A DNA stretch of 38,100 nucleotides from Caulobacter sp. (GTDB lineage: Bacteria; Pseudomonadota; Alphaproteobacteria; Caulobacterales; Caulobacteraceae). The position numbers and the translations under genes are program-made. The notes beneath the pieces are model-generated. The model saw nothing but the letters and a program-made list of their open reading frames with translations, had not been told where the DNA came from and did no database searches. This document shows, one piece after another, positions 1 through 7,563 of the stretch; within the stretch, counting starts at the first letter, position 1, and every line of letters starts with the position of its first letter. Location: contig JAMFTA010000148.1 in the NCBI GenBank assembly GCA_026225565.1, forward strand, positions 1 to 38,100, read 5' to 3'.

Positions 1-157
1 GGTTCGTGTAGCCGAGCGTGCCGTAATATTCGGTGGGCATGTACCAGGCGCCGCTGCTGGCGGCGGGGGCGGATTGATCCGCGGACTGGGCGAACACCGG
101 CGCGGCGAAGGCGGACAAGGCCAATGCGGCGGCGGCCGTAGCAATAAGCGTCTTCAT
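1..157 (-). CDS. Secreted outer-membrane beta-barrel-like protein, N-terminal part (runs off window)
   Basis: Only the first 52 codons lie in the window; the gene continues beyond position 1. The product begins MKTLIATAAAALALSAFA and continues to a probable signal-peptidase site after VFAQ, so it is exported. The mature start is Ser/Ala rich and then shows WYMPTEYYGTLGYTN, an aromatic, Gly-rich stretch like the first strand of opacity/OmpW-type barrel proteins. That assignment is inference from a short fragment. The ATG at 157 has a GGAG-type ribosome site about 8 nt upstream. It diverges from the ketosynthase gene to the right. Confidence 0.6.
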   Translation of the reverse strand, partial: MKTLIATAAAALALSAFAAPVFAQSADQSAPAASSGAWYMPTEYYGTLGYTN

Positions 158-527
158 AACAATACTCCACATTCAACATGCCACCCCACACTAGCAATGT
201 CCCAAATACGTCTGCCGTTCCTCAGGTACAATATCACAGTTCTGACTTACAATATGGTGCGGCGCCAAAGCCACAACTTAACTGACACTATGTCTGAATT
301 CCGCCTTTATTGATTTTATCGTGTCAATAATACGCCCTTACCTCGATGATGATGACACGCCGACGCCCAGTGTATGGCCATCGAGGTGTAGGCCGCCGCC
401 AACTCGTCCGCGCCGCGCTTAGCCCGTTCCAGGCGCGGCAAAACCCCTCTATTGTGGGCGCAAGCATCGTAAAGAGCCGCCGGCGCCTATTTATCGGCGC
501 CGAAGCGGCCTCATAGGGATCAGCAGC
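158..527. other. Divergent intergenic region without a gene
   Basis: About 370 bases separate the two divergent genes. The left two thirds (about 160-340) is clearly richer in A+T than its surroundings, as expected for a promoter of the leftward secreted protein. I see no convincing coding frame, tRNA or terminator. The long minus-strand open frame that starts at 1367 and runs into this region is antisense to the ketosynthase and is not a gene. Confidence 0.5.
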
Positions 528-1646
528 TTGCGTCACGCCGTCATCGCCGCCACCGGCCTCTACACCCCGCCCAACGCCCTTTCCAACGAGGAGTTGGTCG
601 AGACCTTCAACACCTATGTGGCCCGCTTCAACGCCGACCACGCCGAGGCCATCGCGGCGGGCGAGGTGACCGCTCTCGCCCCCTCCTCGCCGGAGTTCAT
701 CCTCAAGGCCTCGGGCATCAAGTCGCGCTTCGTCATGGACAAGTCCGGCCTGATCGACCCAGAGGTGTTGCGTCCGGCGATCCCCGAGCGCTCCAACGAG
801 GAGCTGTCGGTTTTGGCCGAGATGGCGGTGACCGCCGCCCGCCAAGCCATCGCGCGCTGGGGCAAGCCGGTGAGCGAGATCGGCGCCGTGCTCTGCGCCG
901 CCTCCAATATGCAGCGCCCCTATCCGGCCATGGCCATCGAGGTGCAGCAGGCCCTGGGCATCGAGGGCTTCGCCTTCGATATGAATGTCGCCTGTTCCTC
1001 GGCCACTTTCGGCATCAAGACGGCGGCGGATTTCATCAGGAGCGATCCCGCTAAGGCCATATTGATGGTCAACCCGGAGGTCTGCTCGGGGCACCTGAAC
1101 TTCCGCGACCGGGACAGCCACTTCATCTTCGGCGACGTAGCCACCGCCGTGATCGTGGAGGGCGCCGAGCGCGCCGGCCCGGGCGGCTGGGACATCCTCG
1201 GAACCCGACTGAAAACCGAATTCTCCAACAATATCAGGAATAACTTCGGCTTCCTCAACCGCGCCGCGCCGGAGGGCGCAAACGCCCGAGACAAGCTCTT
1301 CGTGCAGGAAGGGCGCAAGGTGTTTCGCGAGGTGACCCCCATGGTCTCGGCCATGATCGCCGAGCACGCCTCAGACCTCGGCATCGACCCCCACGGGCTG
1401 AAGCGCCTGTGGCTGCATCAGGCCAACATCAATATGAACGACATGATCGCCAAGAAGGTGCTGGGCCGCGACCCGACGCCGGAAGAGAATGTGATCATCC
1501 TGGACGACTATGCCAACACCTCCTCCGCCGGCTCGATCATCGCCTTCCACCTGCATTCCGACGACCTGGCGGCGGGGGATCTCGGGCTGATCTGCTCGTT
1601 CGGCGCGGGCTATTCGGCGGGCACGGTGTTTGTGAAGAAGCGCTGA
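528..1646 (+). CDS. Beta-ketoacyl-ACP synthase III (FabH)-like thiolase-fold enzyme
   Basis: A 372-residue thiolase-superfamily condensing enzyme. The triad of the FabH/KAS III group is visible: Cys156 in NVACSSATFG, His297 in LWLHQANINMND and Asn330 in DDYANTSSAG. The Gly-rich C-terminal motif SFGAGYSAGTVFV is also present. Such enzymes join an acyl-CoA starter to malonyl-ACP in the cytoplasm. At about 370 residues it is longer than housekeeping FabH (about 320), with an insert near residues 25-90, so it belongs to the longer FabH-like subgroup and may not be the primary fatty-acid initiator. The start is TTG at 528, preceded by an AGGGA-type ribosome site at about 515-519. No fatty-acid or polyketide genes adjoin it, so the role is uncertain. 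Confidence 0.85.
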   Translation: MRHAVIAATGLYTPPNALSNEELVETFNTYVARFNADHAEAIAAGEVTALAPSSPEFILKASGIKSRFVMDKSGLIDPEVLRPAIPERSNEELSVLAEMAVTAARQAIARWGKPVSEIGAVLCAASNMQRPYPAMAIEVQQALGIEGFAFDMNVACSSATFGIKTAADFIRSDPAKAILMVNPEVCSGHLNFRDRDSHFIFGDVATAVIVEGAERAGPGGWDILGTRLKTEFSNNIRNNFGFLNRAAPEGANARDKLFVQEGRKVFREVTPMVSAMIAEHASDLGIDPHGLKRLWLHQANINMNDMIAKKVLGRDPTPEENVIILDDYANTSSAGSIIAFHLHSDDLAAGDLGLICSFGAGYSAGTVFVKKR

Positions 1647-1824
1647 GCGACGCCTTAGGCTCGGTTCGGCTCCAAGACCGTCGCTCGCCTGGCTATGGGC
1701 CTGGCCCTCTTTTTTCTGGCCTCATTTTTATTTGGGGCGTCGCGCCACGACCGACACCTCAATCCGGCGCACGCCGAGCTGGAAGCTGCGGCTTAAGCGC
1801 CCGGTCGTTGCCGCTCCGCAACTA

Positions 1825-1840
1825 ATTTCAAAGCTGAAAT
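1825..1840. promoter_or_regulatory. Small inverted repeat upstream of the PAP2 gene
   Basis: ATTTCA (1825-1830) and TGAAAT (1835-1840) form a perfect 6-bp inverted repeat around AAGC. It sits just before a TTGACG hexamer (1851-1856) that could be a -35 element for the PAP2 gene. It could be an operator or the weak end of the ketosynthase transcript. No T-run follows. Short and unproven. Confidence 0.25.
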
Positions 1841-1898
1841 ATACCTCCGGTTGACGCTTTTCGATCTACGCTAAATCGGATGCAGTTGGCCGTTGGAC

Positions 1899-3050
1899 AT
1901 GACGAATCATAGGATGAGCGTCGATTTTACGCGCCGGACCAGCGCCCTTTTAGGGGAAGATCGAATCCTCTACGCCCTGATCGTAGCTTACGTACTTTGT
2001 ACATCCATCGTACTAGCGATCTTGTCGCGTGACGTATGGCGCTCACTTTCACTCTATTTCGGCAGCTGGCTGCTCATGGCGTTCGACGCCCTGCTAACCT
2101 ATATCGCAGTGCGGCTGTTCTGGGACATCGTCCGATCCCGCCGCATCTGCGCACCCATTTCCCTGGCGGAGCGGATGGGCCGAATCGTGACTCCGCAGCT
2201 GGTGGCGAACAGCCTCCTCTATGTGGCCATCACCATCTACTTTGGCGCCTTCACCGGGTTGAAATGCACGTTCCCGCTGATCCGCCCCTTCTATTTCGAC
2301 GCGTTTCTGTCCCAGTGGGGCCGGACGATCCACCGTGGGATGCTGTGGCCCTTCCTGCACGCCCTGTTCGACGGGCGGTGGCGGAACGAGTTCGTCTTCT
2401 TCAGCTACTATGTCGCCTGGCCCGTGATCCTGATGTTCAGCCCGCTCGCGGCGGCGTTTCTGAAGGACCGCGTGCTGCGTCAGCGGTATCTCCTCTGTTT
2501 CGTGTTGTCGTGGATCCTTTTGGGCACCATCGCCGCGCTGATCTTCATGTCCGCCGGCCCCATCTTCTACGGGCGTGTAACCGGAGATACGCACCGTTAC
2601 CTGACGATGCAGAGCTATCTGCAAAGTCATGGCATGACCTGGGGCGCGCAGCACCTGTGGGACGTCTATCGACGCAGCGCCATCGAGCCGGGCGCCGGCA
2701 TCTCGGACTTTCCCAGTATGCATGTGGCCATCTCCACCCTCGCCACCTGCTTCGCCTGGTCTCTGCATCGCTGGCTCGGCGTGGCTATGACGGTCTTCAC
2801 GGCGCTCATCGTGCTGAGTTCGGCCTACCTCGGCTGGCATTTTATGGTGGGCGACTACGTGGTCGTCCCCACCGTGGTCGGACTGTGGTGGTCCACAGCG
2901 CCGGGCCGGTTCAGCGTGCTCGCCCGATTCCTACAAGGATATCGCGCTGGAGTCCGCCCATGGCCTTGGCCCTATGCTGGCGGAATAGCCCAATGGAGCA
3001 ACGCCGAACAAGGTTCAACTAGGCAGACTATCCACCGCCAGGACCAGTGA
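1899..3050 (+). CDS. PAP2-superfamily (inositolphosphotransferase/Aur1-Ipt1-like) membrane protein
   Basis: A polytopic inner-membrane protein of about 383 residues with roughly six hydrophobic segments. The PAP2 core is visible late in the protein: FPSMHVAIS supplies the PSxH motif, and SSAYLGWHFMVGD supplies the His and Asp of the last motif. This arrangement (large N-terminal membrane part, PSMH, GWH) fits the PAP2_3 family of lipid phosphatases/phosphotransferases acting on phospholipid headgroups or prenyl phosphates. The arginine that usually starts the last motif (SRxxxxxH) is Ser here, as in some transferase-type members. Possible starts are TTG 1893, ATG 1899 and ATG 1914; I use 1899, but the ribosome site is poor for all three. 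It stands alone, so the substrate is unknown. Confidence 0.75.
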   Translation: MTNHRMSVDFTRRTSALLGEDRILYALIVAYVLCTSIVLAILSRDVWRSLSLYFGSWLLMAFDALLTYIAVRLFWDIVRSRRICAPISLAERMGRIVTPQLVANSLLYVAITIYFGAFTGLKCTFPLIRPFYFDAFLSQWGRTIHRGMLWPFLHALFDGRWRNEFVFFSYYVAWPVILMFSPLAAAFLKDRVLRQRYLLCFVLSWILLGTIAALIFMSAGPIFYGRVTGDTHRYLTMQSYLQSHGMTWGAQHLWDVYRRSAIEPGAGISDFPSMHVAISTLATCFAWSLHRWLGVAMTVFTALIVLSSAYLGWHFMVGDYVVVPTVVGLWWSTAPGRFSVLARFLQGYRAGVRPWPWPYAGGIAQWSNAEQGSTRQTIHRQDQ

Positions 3051-3149
3051 GACGGCAAAAACGGATCAAGCACTCTTAGGAGCTTGAAACGCCGGTCCGC
3101 CCCGCATCCAAAGCGGGATTTGCACGGATAGCCGAGACATTCCCGATGG

Positions 3150-3488
3150 CTAGCGGACCACAACGCTGGCCTTCATCTGCGGATGGATGGAGCAGATGTA
3201 TTTATAAACGCCGGGCTTGAGAAACTTGAAGGTGAAGCTCTCGTCCTCATCCAACCCTCCGGATCGGAAGAGGCCATCGGTGGAGGTCACCGTGTGTGGC
3301 TCCCCGTCCAGGTTCTTCCAGGTCACAGATCCGCCGGCGGCGACGGTCACCATCATCGGCATGAAGGCGAAGTTCTTGATCGGCACGGTGACGGCTGTGG
3401 GCGCCGCAGGCTGGGCGACGGACAGGGTGGGCGCGGCGCAAGCGAGGACGATAGCCACGGCGAGGCCGAGGCGCGAAGGGGTCTTCAT
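3150..3488 (-). CDS. Periplasmic cupredoxin (plastocyanin/amicyanin-like type-1 copper protein)
   Basis: A 112-residue exported protein with a signal peptide ending near SVAQ (residue 26). The type-1 copper ligands are all visible: His65 in EPHTV, then Cys99, His102 and Met105 in YICSIHPQM. Family members are small electron carriers in the periplasm. It is the last gene of a four-gene minus-strand operon (sigma, anti-sigma, metallophosphoesterase, cupredoxin), 24 bases after the phosphoesterase stop. The operon context suggests expression under the ECF sigma factor and a role in an envelope or oxidative stress response; the electron partner is not seen. Confidence 0.88.
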   Translation of the reverse strand: MKTPSRLGLAVAIVLACAAPTLSVAQPAAPTAVTVPIKNFAFMPMMVTVAAGGSVTWKNLDGEPHTVTSTDGLFRSGGLDEDESFTFKFLKPGVYKYICSIHPQMKASVVVR

Positions 3489-3512
3489 GTTGAAATCTCT
3501 ATCGTTGGGGGA

Positions 3513-4427
3513 TCAGGCGAGGGCGGTGTCAGAAAGGCTGGCGAGACCCGGCAACGGGGCGATGGTCACGCTGGTCAGGCCGAGCCTGCGGGGCAGCTCG
3601 TCCGGCGCCACGACGAGCGGTCCTGGCGCCGGGCCCTCCCCCGCCGCCGGCTGCGGATAGGCGGTGGAGCGGGCGGTGTGGAACACCACATGGCCTTCGG
3701 TCTTCTGCACGATCTGGTGGATGTGTCCGTTCAAAACGGCGACCGAGCCAAACCGGCGGGTCAGGGCCATCACCTGGTCGGCGTCGGCGGTCCCCCAGCC
3801 CCAGGCCTCATAGATGGTCCACATGGGCATGTGGGCGAAGATCACCAGGGGCTGGCTTGAGGAGCGGCCGCTGAGGTCGTCCTTCAGCCAAGCCAGCTGG
3901 TCGTCGCCGAATGCGCCCAGGCCGCCGGCCTTGAAGTGCATCACATTGACCAGGCCGATGAAATGCACCCCGTCGTGGTCGAAGCTGTAATAGCCCTTGC
4001 CGTTCGAGGCCTGTCCGAAGCGGTTCAGATATTCCGTCCCCGTGCCGTCGATCTTGTCGTGCTCGCCGGGCGTGGTGTGCAGCTCGGTGACCCGCAGCCG
4101 CGACAGGTGCTGGTGGGCGGCGTCGAACTCCTCGGGCTTGCTGAGGTGGGTGATGTCCCCGGTGTGCAGGATCAGCGCCGGCTGGATGGGCAGGTTGTTC
4201 ACCAGATCGATGGTGCGGTCGAGGGTCGCGCCCACATCGGGATTGGCGGCCTTGTTGAAGCCGATGTGGGTGTCGCTGAGCTGCACGAACAGCGGTCGGC
4301 CGACGCCGCGCGTGGCGGCCTGGGCGAGCGGGGTGGCGGTGAGCACGCCCCCGGCTAGGCCAAACACCGTGCCGGCGGCGAGGCCCAGGCACGTCAAGGC
4401 GCCGCGGCGGTCGAATTCTGGGGGCAT
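3513..4427 (-). CDS. Secreted metallophosphoesterase (calcineurin-like)
   Basis: A product of about 304 residues with the calcineurin-type motifs in order: QLSDTHIG (DxH), HTGDITH (GD), PGEHD, FAHMPMW and LNGHIHQ (GHxH). These bind two metal ions and hydrolyse phosphate esters. The N-terminus DRRGALTCLGLAAG is a twin-arginine-like signal, so folded export to the periplasm is likely. The third motif reads GEHD instead of the usual GNHD; the Asn normally bridges the metals and stabilises the transition state, so activity may be altered. I chose ATG 4427, which has an AGGAGA ribosome site about 9 bases upstream, over a longer open frame starting at 4526 that would overlap the anti-sigma gene. 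It lies in the ECF operon. Confidence 0.85.
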   Translation of the reverse strand: MPPEFDRRGALTCLGLAAGTVFGLAGGVLTATPLAQAATRGVGRPLFVQLSDTHIGFNKAANPDVGATLDRTIDLVNNLPIQPALILHTGDITHLSKPEEFDAAHQHLSRLRVTELHTTPGEHDKIDGTGTEYLNRFGQASNGKGYYSFDHDGVHFIGLVNVMHFKAGGLGAFGDDQLAWLKDDLSGRSSSQPLVIFAHMPMWTIYEAWGWGTADADQVMALTRRFGSVAVLNGHIHQIVQKTEGHVVFHTARSTAYPQPAAGEGPAPGPLVVAPDELPRRLGLTSVTIAPLPGLASLSDTALA

Positions 4428-4479
4428 GGCGAGGTCTCTCCTGCGGGGGTCACAGGACAAGACGGGGCCAGCTTGGCGT

Positions 4480-5238
4480 TTATTCCACGGCCGTCTGCAC
4501 CAAACGCACAAACCGATCCAATTCATCGGACTGCACGTCAGAGACGGCGGCCAGGGTCAGGTCTCGTGCGCGCCAGGACACCACGTGGTAGCCGCGTCGC
4601 TCGCTCCTTCGCGGCGGGGCGACAGCTTGGCTCGGCCAGACGTAGAGATCGATCTCGTGCCCGCCGTGTCGGTAGACCACCACCGCCGCCTTGCCACCCG
4701 CCACCCAGTCGACCCGCCCACCCGCCAGCGCAAATCCCTCCCCCGCGAAGTCGCTGACCGGCGGCGACAAGGGCGCGCGTCCGGCGAACCAGGGCTTGAC
4801 GGTGTGGTGATTGGAGGAGACCACGGCGATGGTCTGACCGCTAGATAGCGCCTGTACATGGTCGTCGACCAAGGAGGCGGTCAGGCTCTCGGCGGCGGGC
4901 AGCACCATCACCGCCAGCGCCAGGGCGGCGGCGATCGCGCTCGCCCCCACGCCGCTCGCCGCGCCCAGCCAGAATTGTCGCCGAACCGGACGCAGGGAAG
5001 TCAGGCGGACCACCTTGGCCTCGTCAGCCAGATTCTGTGCGATCCGCGCCCGAAGCGAGGCTGGCGCCCGCAGCCGCGCCGCCCGACCGCGCAGAGCTTC
5101 GCTCGCCTCGCCAGCGACCGCCACCAGGGCTTGGCAGTGTTTGCAGGTCTCGATATGGCGCTCCGCCTCGGCGCCGGCGGAAGCATCCAGTTCGCCGTCC
5201 AGAAAGGCGGAGGTGCGTTCGATCTCGGCGCAGGTCAT
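4480..5238 (-). CDS. Anti-sigma factor with zinc-finger (ZAS-type) N-terminus
   Basis: A protein of about 252 residues that starts MTCAEIERTSAFLDGELD and has the His-x3-Cys-x2-Cys motif (HIETCKHC) of zinc-binding anti-sigma domains. A hydrophobic segment at about residues 95-120 (GASAIAAALALAVMVLPA) anchors it in the inner membrane, followed by a periplasmic domain of about 130 residues. Its ATG at 5238 overlaps the sigma-factor stop as ATGA (5235-5238), the usual coupling of an ECF sigma and its inhibitor. The expected role is to hold the sigma factor until an envelope signal arrives. Confidence 0.88.
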   Translation of the reverse strand: MTCAEIERTSAFLDGELDASAGAEAERHIETCKHCQALVAVAGEASEALRGRAARLRAPASLRARIAQNLADEAKVVRLTSLRPVRRQFWLGAASGVGASAIAAALALAVMVLPAAESLTASLVDDHVQALSSGQTIAVVSSNHHTVKPWFAGRAPLSPPVSDFAGEGFALAGGRVDWVAGGKAAVVVYRHGGHEIDLYVWPSQAVAPPRRSERRGYHVVSWRARDLTLAAVSDVQSDELDRFVRLVQTAVE

Positions 5239-5744
5239 CGGGCGTCCTCCGCCAGCCACTTGTCCTTCAAGAGCGCCCGCGCCCGGGCCAGGCGTGACAT
5301 CACCGTGCCGATGGGCGCGCCGATGGCCTCGGAGATTTCGCGATAGCTCATGTCCTCCATCTCCCGCAGCAGCAGCACTTCGCGATAGTCGTCGGGCAGG
5401 AGGGCCAGCATCCGGTCCAGACGCCGCCGCTCGCTGGCGCCCAGCGCCTCGGCCTCGGGGGAGGGCCCATCGAAGACGAGGTGTTCCAACACGGTCTCGC
5501 TGGCCGGCTCATGCCGCCGCGCCTTGGCGTTGTGATCGCGAAAACAGTTGCGCACGATGGCCATAAGCCAGGGCCGCACCGTCTCGCCCCGCACGGCGTC
5601 GAACGCGCGAAAGGCGCGCAGCATCGCCTCCTGGACTATGTCCTCAGCATCGGTGGGCGAACGCGACAGCCACCGCGCCAGACTGTAGGCGGCGTCGAGA
5701 TGCGGCATCGCCATCGCCTCGAACTCGGTTTGGCGGTTGTCCAT
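5235..5744 (-). CDS. ECF-type RNA polymerase sigma factor
   Basis: A 169-residue sigma-70 family protein. Region 2 is at about residues 10-75 (DAEDIVQEAMLRAFRAFDAV, then RPWLMAIVRNCFRD). Region 4 is at about 105-160 (LPDDYREVLLLREMEDMSYREISEAIGAPIGTVMSRLARAR). It lacks regions 1 and 3, as ECF factors do. It is the first gene of the operon sigma, anti-sigma, metallophosphoesterase, cupredoxin. A GGAAT-N16-CGGTAT sequence just upstream fits a self-recognised promoter, so autoregulation is likely. Confidence 0.93.
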   Translation of the reverse strand: MDNRQTEFEAMAMPHLDAAYSLARWLSRSPTDAEDIVQEAMLRAFRAFDAVRGETVRPWLMAIVRNCFRDHNAKARRHEPASETVLEHLVFDGPSPEAEALGASERRRLDRMLALLPDDYREVLLLREMEDMSYREISEAIGAPIGTVMSRLARARALLKDKWLAEDAR

Positions 5745-5782
5745 TCAAAGGTCCGAGACGCAAGCTGACGTGCAAGAAGGCT

Positions 5783-5809
5783 ATACCGCGCAAAATCGCG
5801 CTTTATTCC
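5783..5809 (-). promoter_or_regulatory. Candidate ECF-sigma-dependent promoter of the sigma operon
   Basis: Read on the minus strand: GGAAT (5809-5805), 16 bases, then CGGTAT (5788-5783), 38 bases before the sigma-factor ATG. A GGAA-type -35 and CG-containing -10 at 16-17 bp spacing is the common form of ECF promoters. The spacer contains a small GCGC/GCGC symmetry. Autoregulation is inferred. Confidence 0.5.
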
Positions 5810-5878
5810 CGGCCGGGCGAATTTAAGCGCCTTCCAGCGGCCGAATTGTAAATCTCAGCGCCAAAACCTGAGCCCGAA

Positions 5879-5956
5879 TCACCTGGCCAGCCCCTTCGCA
5901 AACTGCCGGGGCGGGTAGCCGATGATCCGTCGGAACGCCGCGCCGAACGCGCTGCC
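5879..5956 (-). pseudogene. C-terminal remnant of an AraC-family regulator
   Basis: The last about 25 codons before the TGA at 5879-5881 encode GSAFGAAFRRIIGYPPRQF and a short tail. This matches the end of the second helix-turn-helix of AraC/XylS regulators (S-AF-R-FRR--G--P--FR). No more of the domain can be read upstream; the sequence changes into an alcohol dehydrogenase fragment on the other strand. It is a gene stub left by deletion or rearrangement. Confidence 0.5.
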
Positions 5957-6170
5957 AGGCGCGGGCGAGATCATCGTGCGCGTCCGCGCCACCGCCGCCA
6001 ATCCGATGAACGGCTGATGCAGGCCGTGGGCGACCTGATCACATCCTATCTCCACTACCCCTTCGTGCTCGGCGCCGACGTCGCGGGCGAGGTGGCCGAG
6101 GTGGGCGGCGGAGTCACCCGCTTCCGGGTTGGCGACCGTGTGGTGGGTCACGCCGTCGGTTCGGACACCA
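5951..6170 (+). pseudogene. Fragment of a zinc-type alcohol dehydrogenase / quinone oxidoreductase (MDR), frameshifted
   Basis: The plus strand encodes two pieces of the N-terminal domain of an MDR enzyme. First comes ALPGAGEIIVRVRATAANPMNG, ending at TGA 6015-6017; then, one frame on, MQAVGDLITSYLHYPFVLG and ADVAGEVAEVGGGVTRFRVG with DRVVGHAVGSD. Adding one G near 6015-6016 would join them into a normal NP-x-D...PFVLGADVAGEV segment. The start codon region and the whole Rossmann domain are missing. The fragment stops at the left repeat of the integrated element (6177). Debris, not a functional gene. Confidence 0.7.
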
Positions 6171-6176
6171 CCGACA

Positions 6177-6226
6177 AAAATGGTGGGTGCAGTAGGATTC
6201 GAACCTACGACCCGCTGATTAAGAGT
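6177..6226. repeat. attL: 50-bp direct repeat (tRNA-Lys 3' half copy)
   Basis: Identical to 8262-8311. It runs from AAAA-TGG (complement of the CCA end) to AAGAGT in the anticodon loop. Beyond 6226 the sequence leaves the tRNA-Lys sequence, so this copy is not a working tRNA. Confidence 0.88.
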
Positions 6227-6274
6227 AGTATATCAAAGATTCTCACCTCTACGCCACTCTGCGATATTGCACGA

Positions 6275-6301
6275 TCAACGCTTTGATAGCGTTGACTTTT
6301 T
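6275..6301 (+). terminator. Rho-independent terminator-like hairpin inside the left element end
   Basis: TCAACGC (6275-6281) and GCGTTGA (6289-6295) form a perfect 7-bp stem around a 7-base loop, followed by CTTTTT. On the plus strand this would stop transcripts entering the element from the left, before the integrase. Confidence 0.6.
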
Positions 6302-6366
6302 GCGGTCATAGCGCATATTGGAGCGGTTGATCGAGGGCGCACCTAGCTGCCATTCGGCCGATACTT

Positions 6367-6402
6367 CACCGGACTAAAACCGGACTAGTTTCCACCGGAC
6401 TA
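6367..6402 (+). repeat. Three CCGGACTA repeats (candidate integrase arm sites, left)
   Basis: CCGGACTA occurs at 6369-6376, 6380-6387 and 6395-6402, all in the same direction. Two are part of the longer CACCGGACTA. They lie between the left repeat and the integrase start. The same word recurs at the right end of the element, which suggests arm-type binding sites of the integrase. Inference from position and repetition. Confidence 0.55.
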
Positions 6403-6429
6403 ACGGGCTTTTCTCTTAGGTTCGCTGTC

Positions 6430-7563
6430 ATGACCGATCTCAGCTTGCCGCTGACCGATAAGAATGTCGCCGCACTGCCCCACACGCCGGGCGCCCAATA
6501 CAAGGCGCGGGACACGGAACTGAAGGGCTTTTTCGTGGTGGTGGGCGTCCGCTCGAAGAGCTTCTTCGTGCAGGGCGATCTACGTCAGGGCCACCAGCGG
6601 GTGCGCAGCGTTCGCGTGAAGGTCTGCAAGGTTGGAGAGCTCAGCACCCGAGAGGCCAGGGCTAAGGCCAAAGCTCTTTTGGGCTCCATCGCCACTGGGG
6701 TCGATCCCAGCGAGAAGGTGCATTCGGAGGCGCGACCAAAGGTCGGTGAAGTTCCGACCCTGCGACAGGCGTGGGAGCGTTACAAGGAATCCCACCTCGC
6801 CCGGAAAAAGCGGAGCGACAAGACCATCAGGAATTACGCCGACCACGTGGAGCGGCTGTTCAAGGACTGGCTCGACACCTCCCTTGCGGAGATCGGCGGC
6901 GAACCCCGCTTGGTCGCGGACCGTCATGAGGCCATCACCAAGGCCAATGGGCCCGCCATCGCCAACGGCGCCATGCGTAGCCTGCGGGCGATTTACAACC
7001 ATGCGCGTAAGACCTGTCGCCAGATCCCCCCCGAGAACCCAATCTTCGCTGTCGATTGGAACCCGGAGGCGCGGCGCGACACCGGTATGGGGGTGCGCGA
7101 CTTGCCGGCTTGGTTCGAGCAATTGGCCGCCATCCAGAATCCCGTGCGCCGTGAATTCCACCTTCTTACCCTGTTGTCAGGTTGCCGGCCTGAGGCCTTG
7201 AAAGGCGTGCCGCTCACGGACCTGAGACTGACCGATCGGATTTTGCACATCGGCGCGCCGAAAGGCGGGGAAGCTAAGGCGTTCGACATCCCGTTGTCGC
7301 GGGCGATGCTGGAGTCGATCTTTCGCCTTCTGCGCCTTTCCGCCGTTATCTACCCAGAGGCTTCTAAGACCTGGCTCTTTCCGAGCGATGCGCCGAGCGG
7401 CCATATGGAAGAGCATAAGGAGGACCGCGTGAAGGTCCTCAGCCATTGGGGCAACGACCTGCGTCAGAGCTATCGGACCCTCGGCCAAGTGGCCGAGGTG
7501 TCGGACGTGGATACCATCCCCGCTCTGCGCTGGACGCAACAGACGGCGCTGATGTCCGGGTGA
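6430..7563 (+). pseudogene. Tyrosine recombinase (integrase), C-terminus lost
   Basis: The frame starts at ATG 6430 and gives 377 residues. It shows a P4-type N-terminal DNA-binding region (LTDKNVAALP near the start, VGELSTREARAKAKALLGSI at about 70-90), a core-binding SAM-like domain (about 110-200) and the start of the catalytic domain. LSGCRPEAL gives the first catalytic Arg box, and GNDLRQSYRTLGQVAEVSDVD resembles the HxLR box with Asn for His. After SDVD (about 7513) the similarity stops, and the frame ends at 7561-7563 without the second His/Trp box or the nucleophilic Tyr. The lost end is replaced by the 5'-truncated TIR-like gene in another frame. The product should be inactive. Confidence 0.82.

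Noticed and set aside
324-1367. Minus-strand open frame of 347 codons
   Set aside because: Antisense to the FabH-like gene, which has its full catalytic triad.
6181-6275. A second functional tRNA gene at attL
   Set aside because: Only the 3' half matches tRNA-Lys; the 5' side cannot pair with the acceptor stem.
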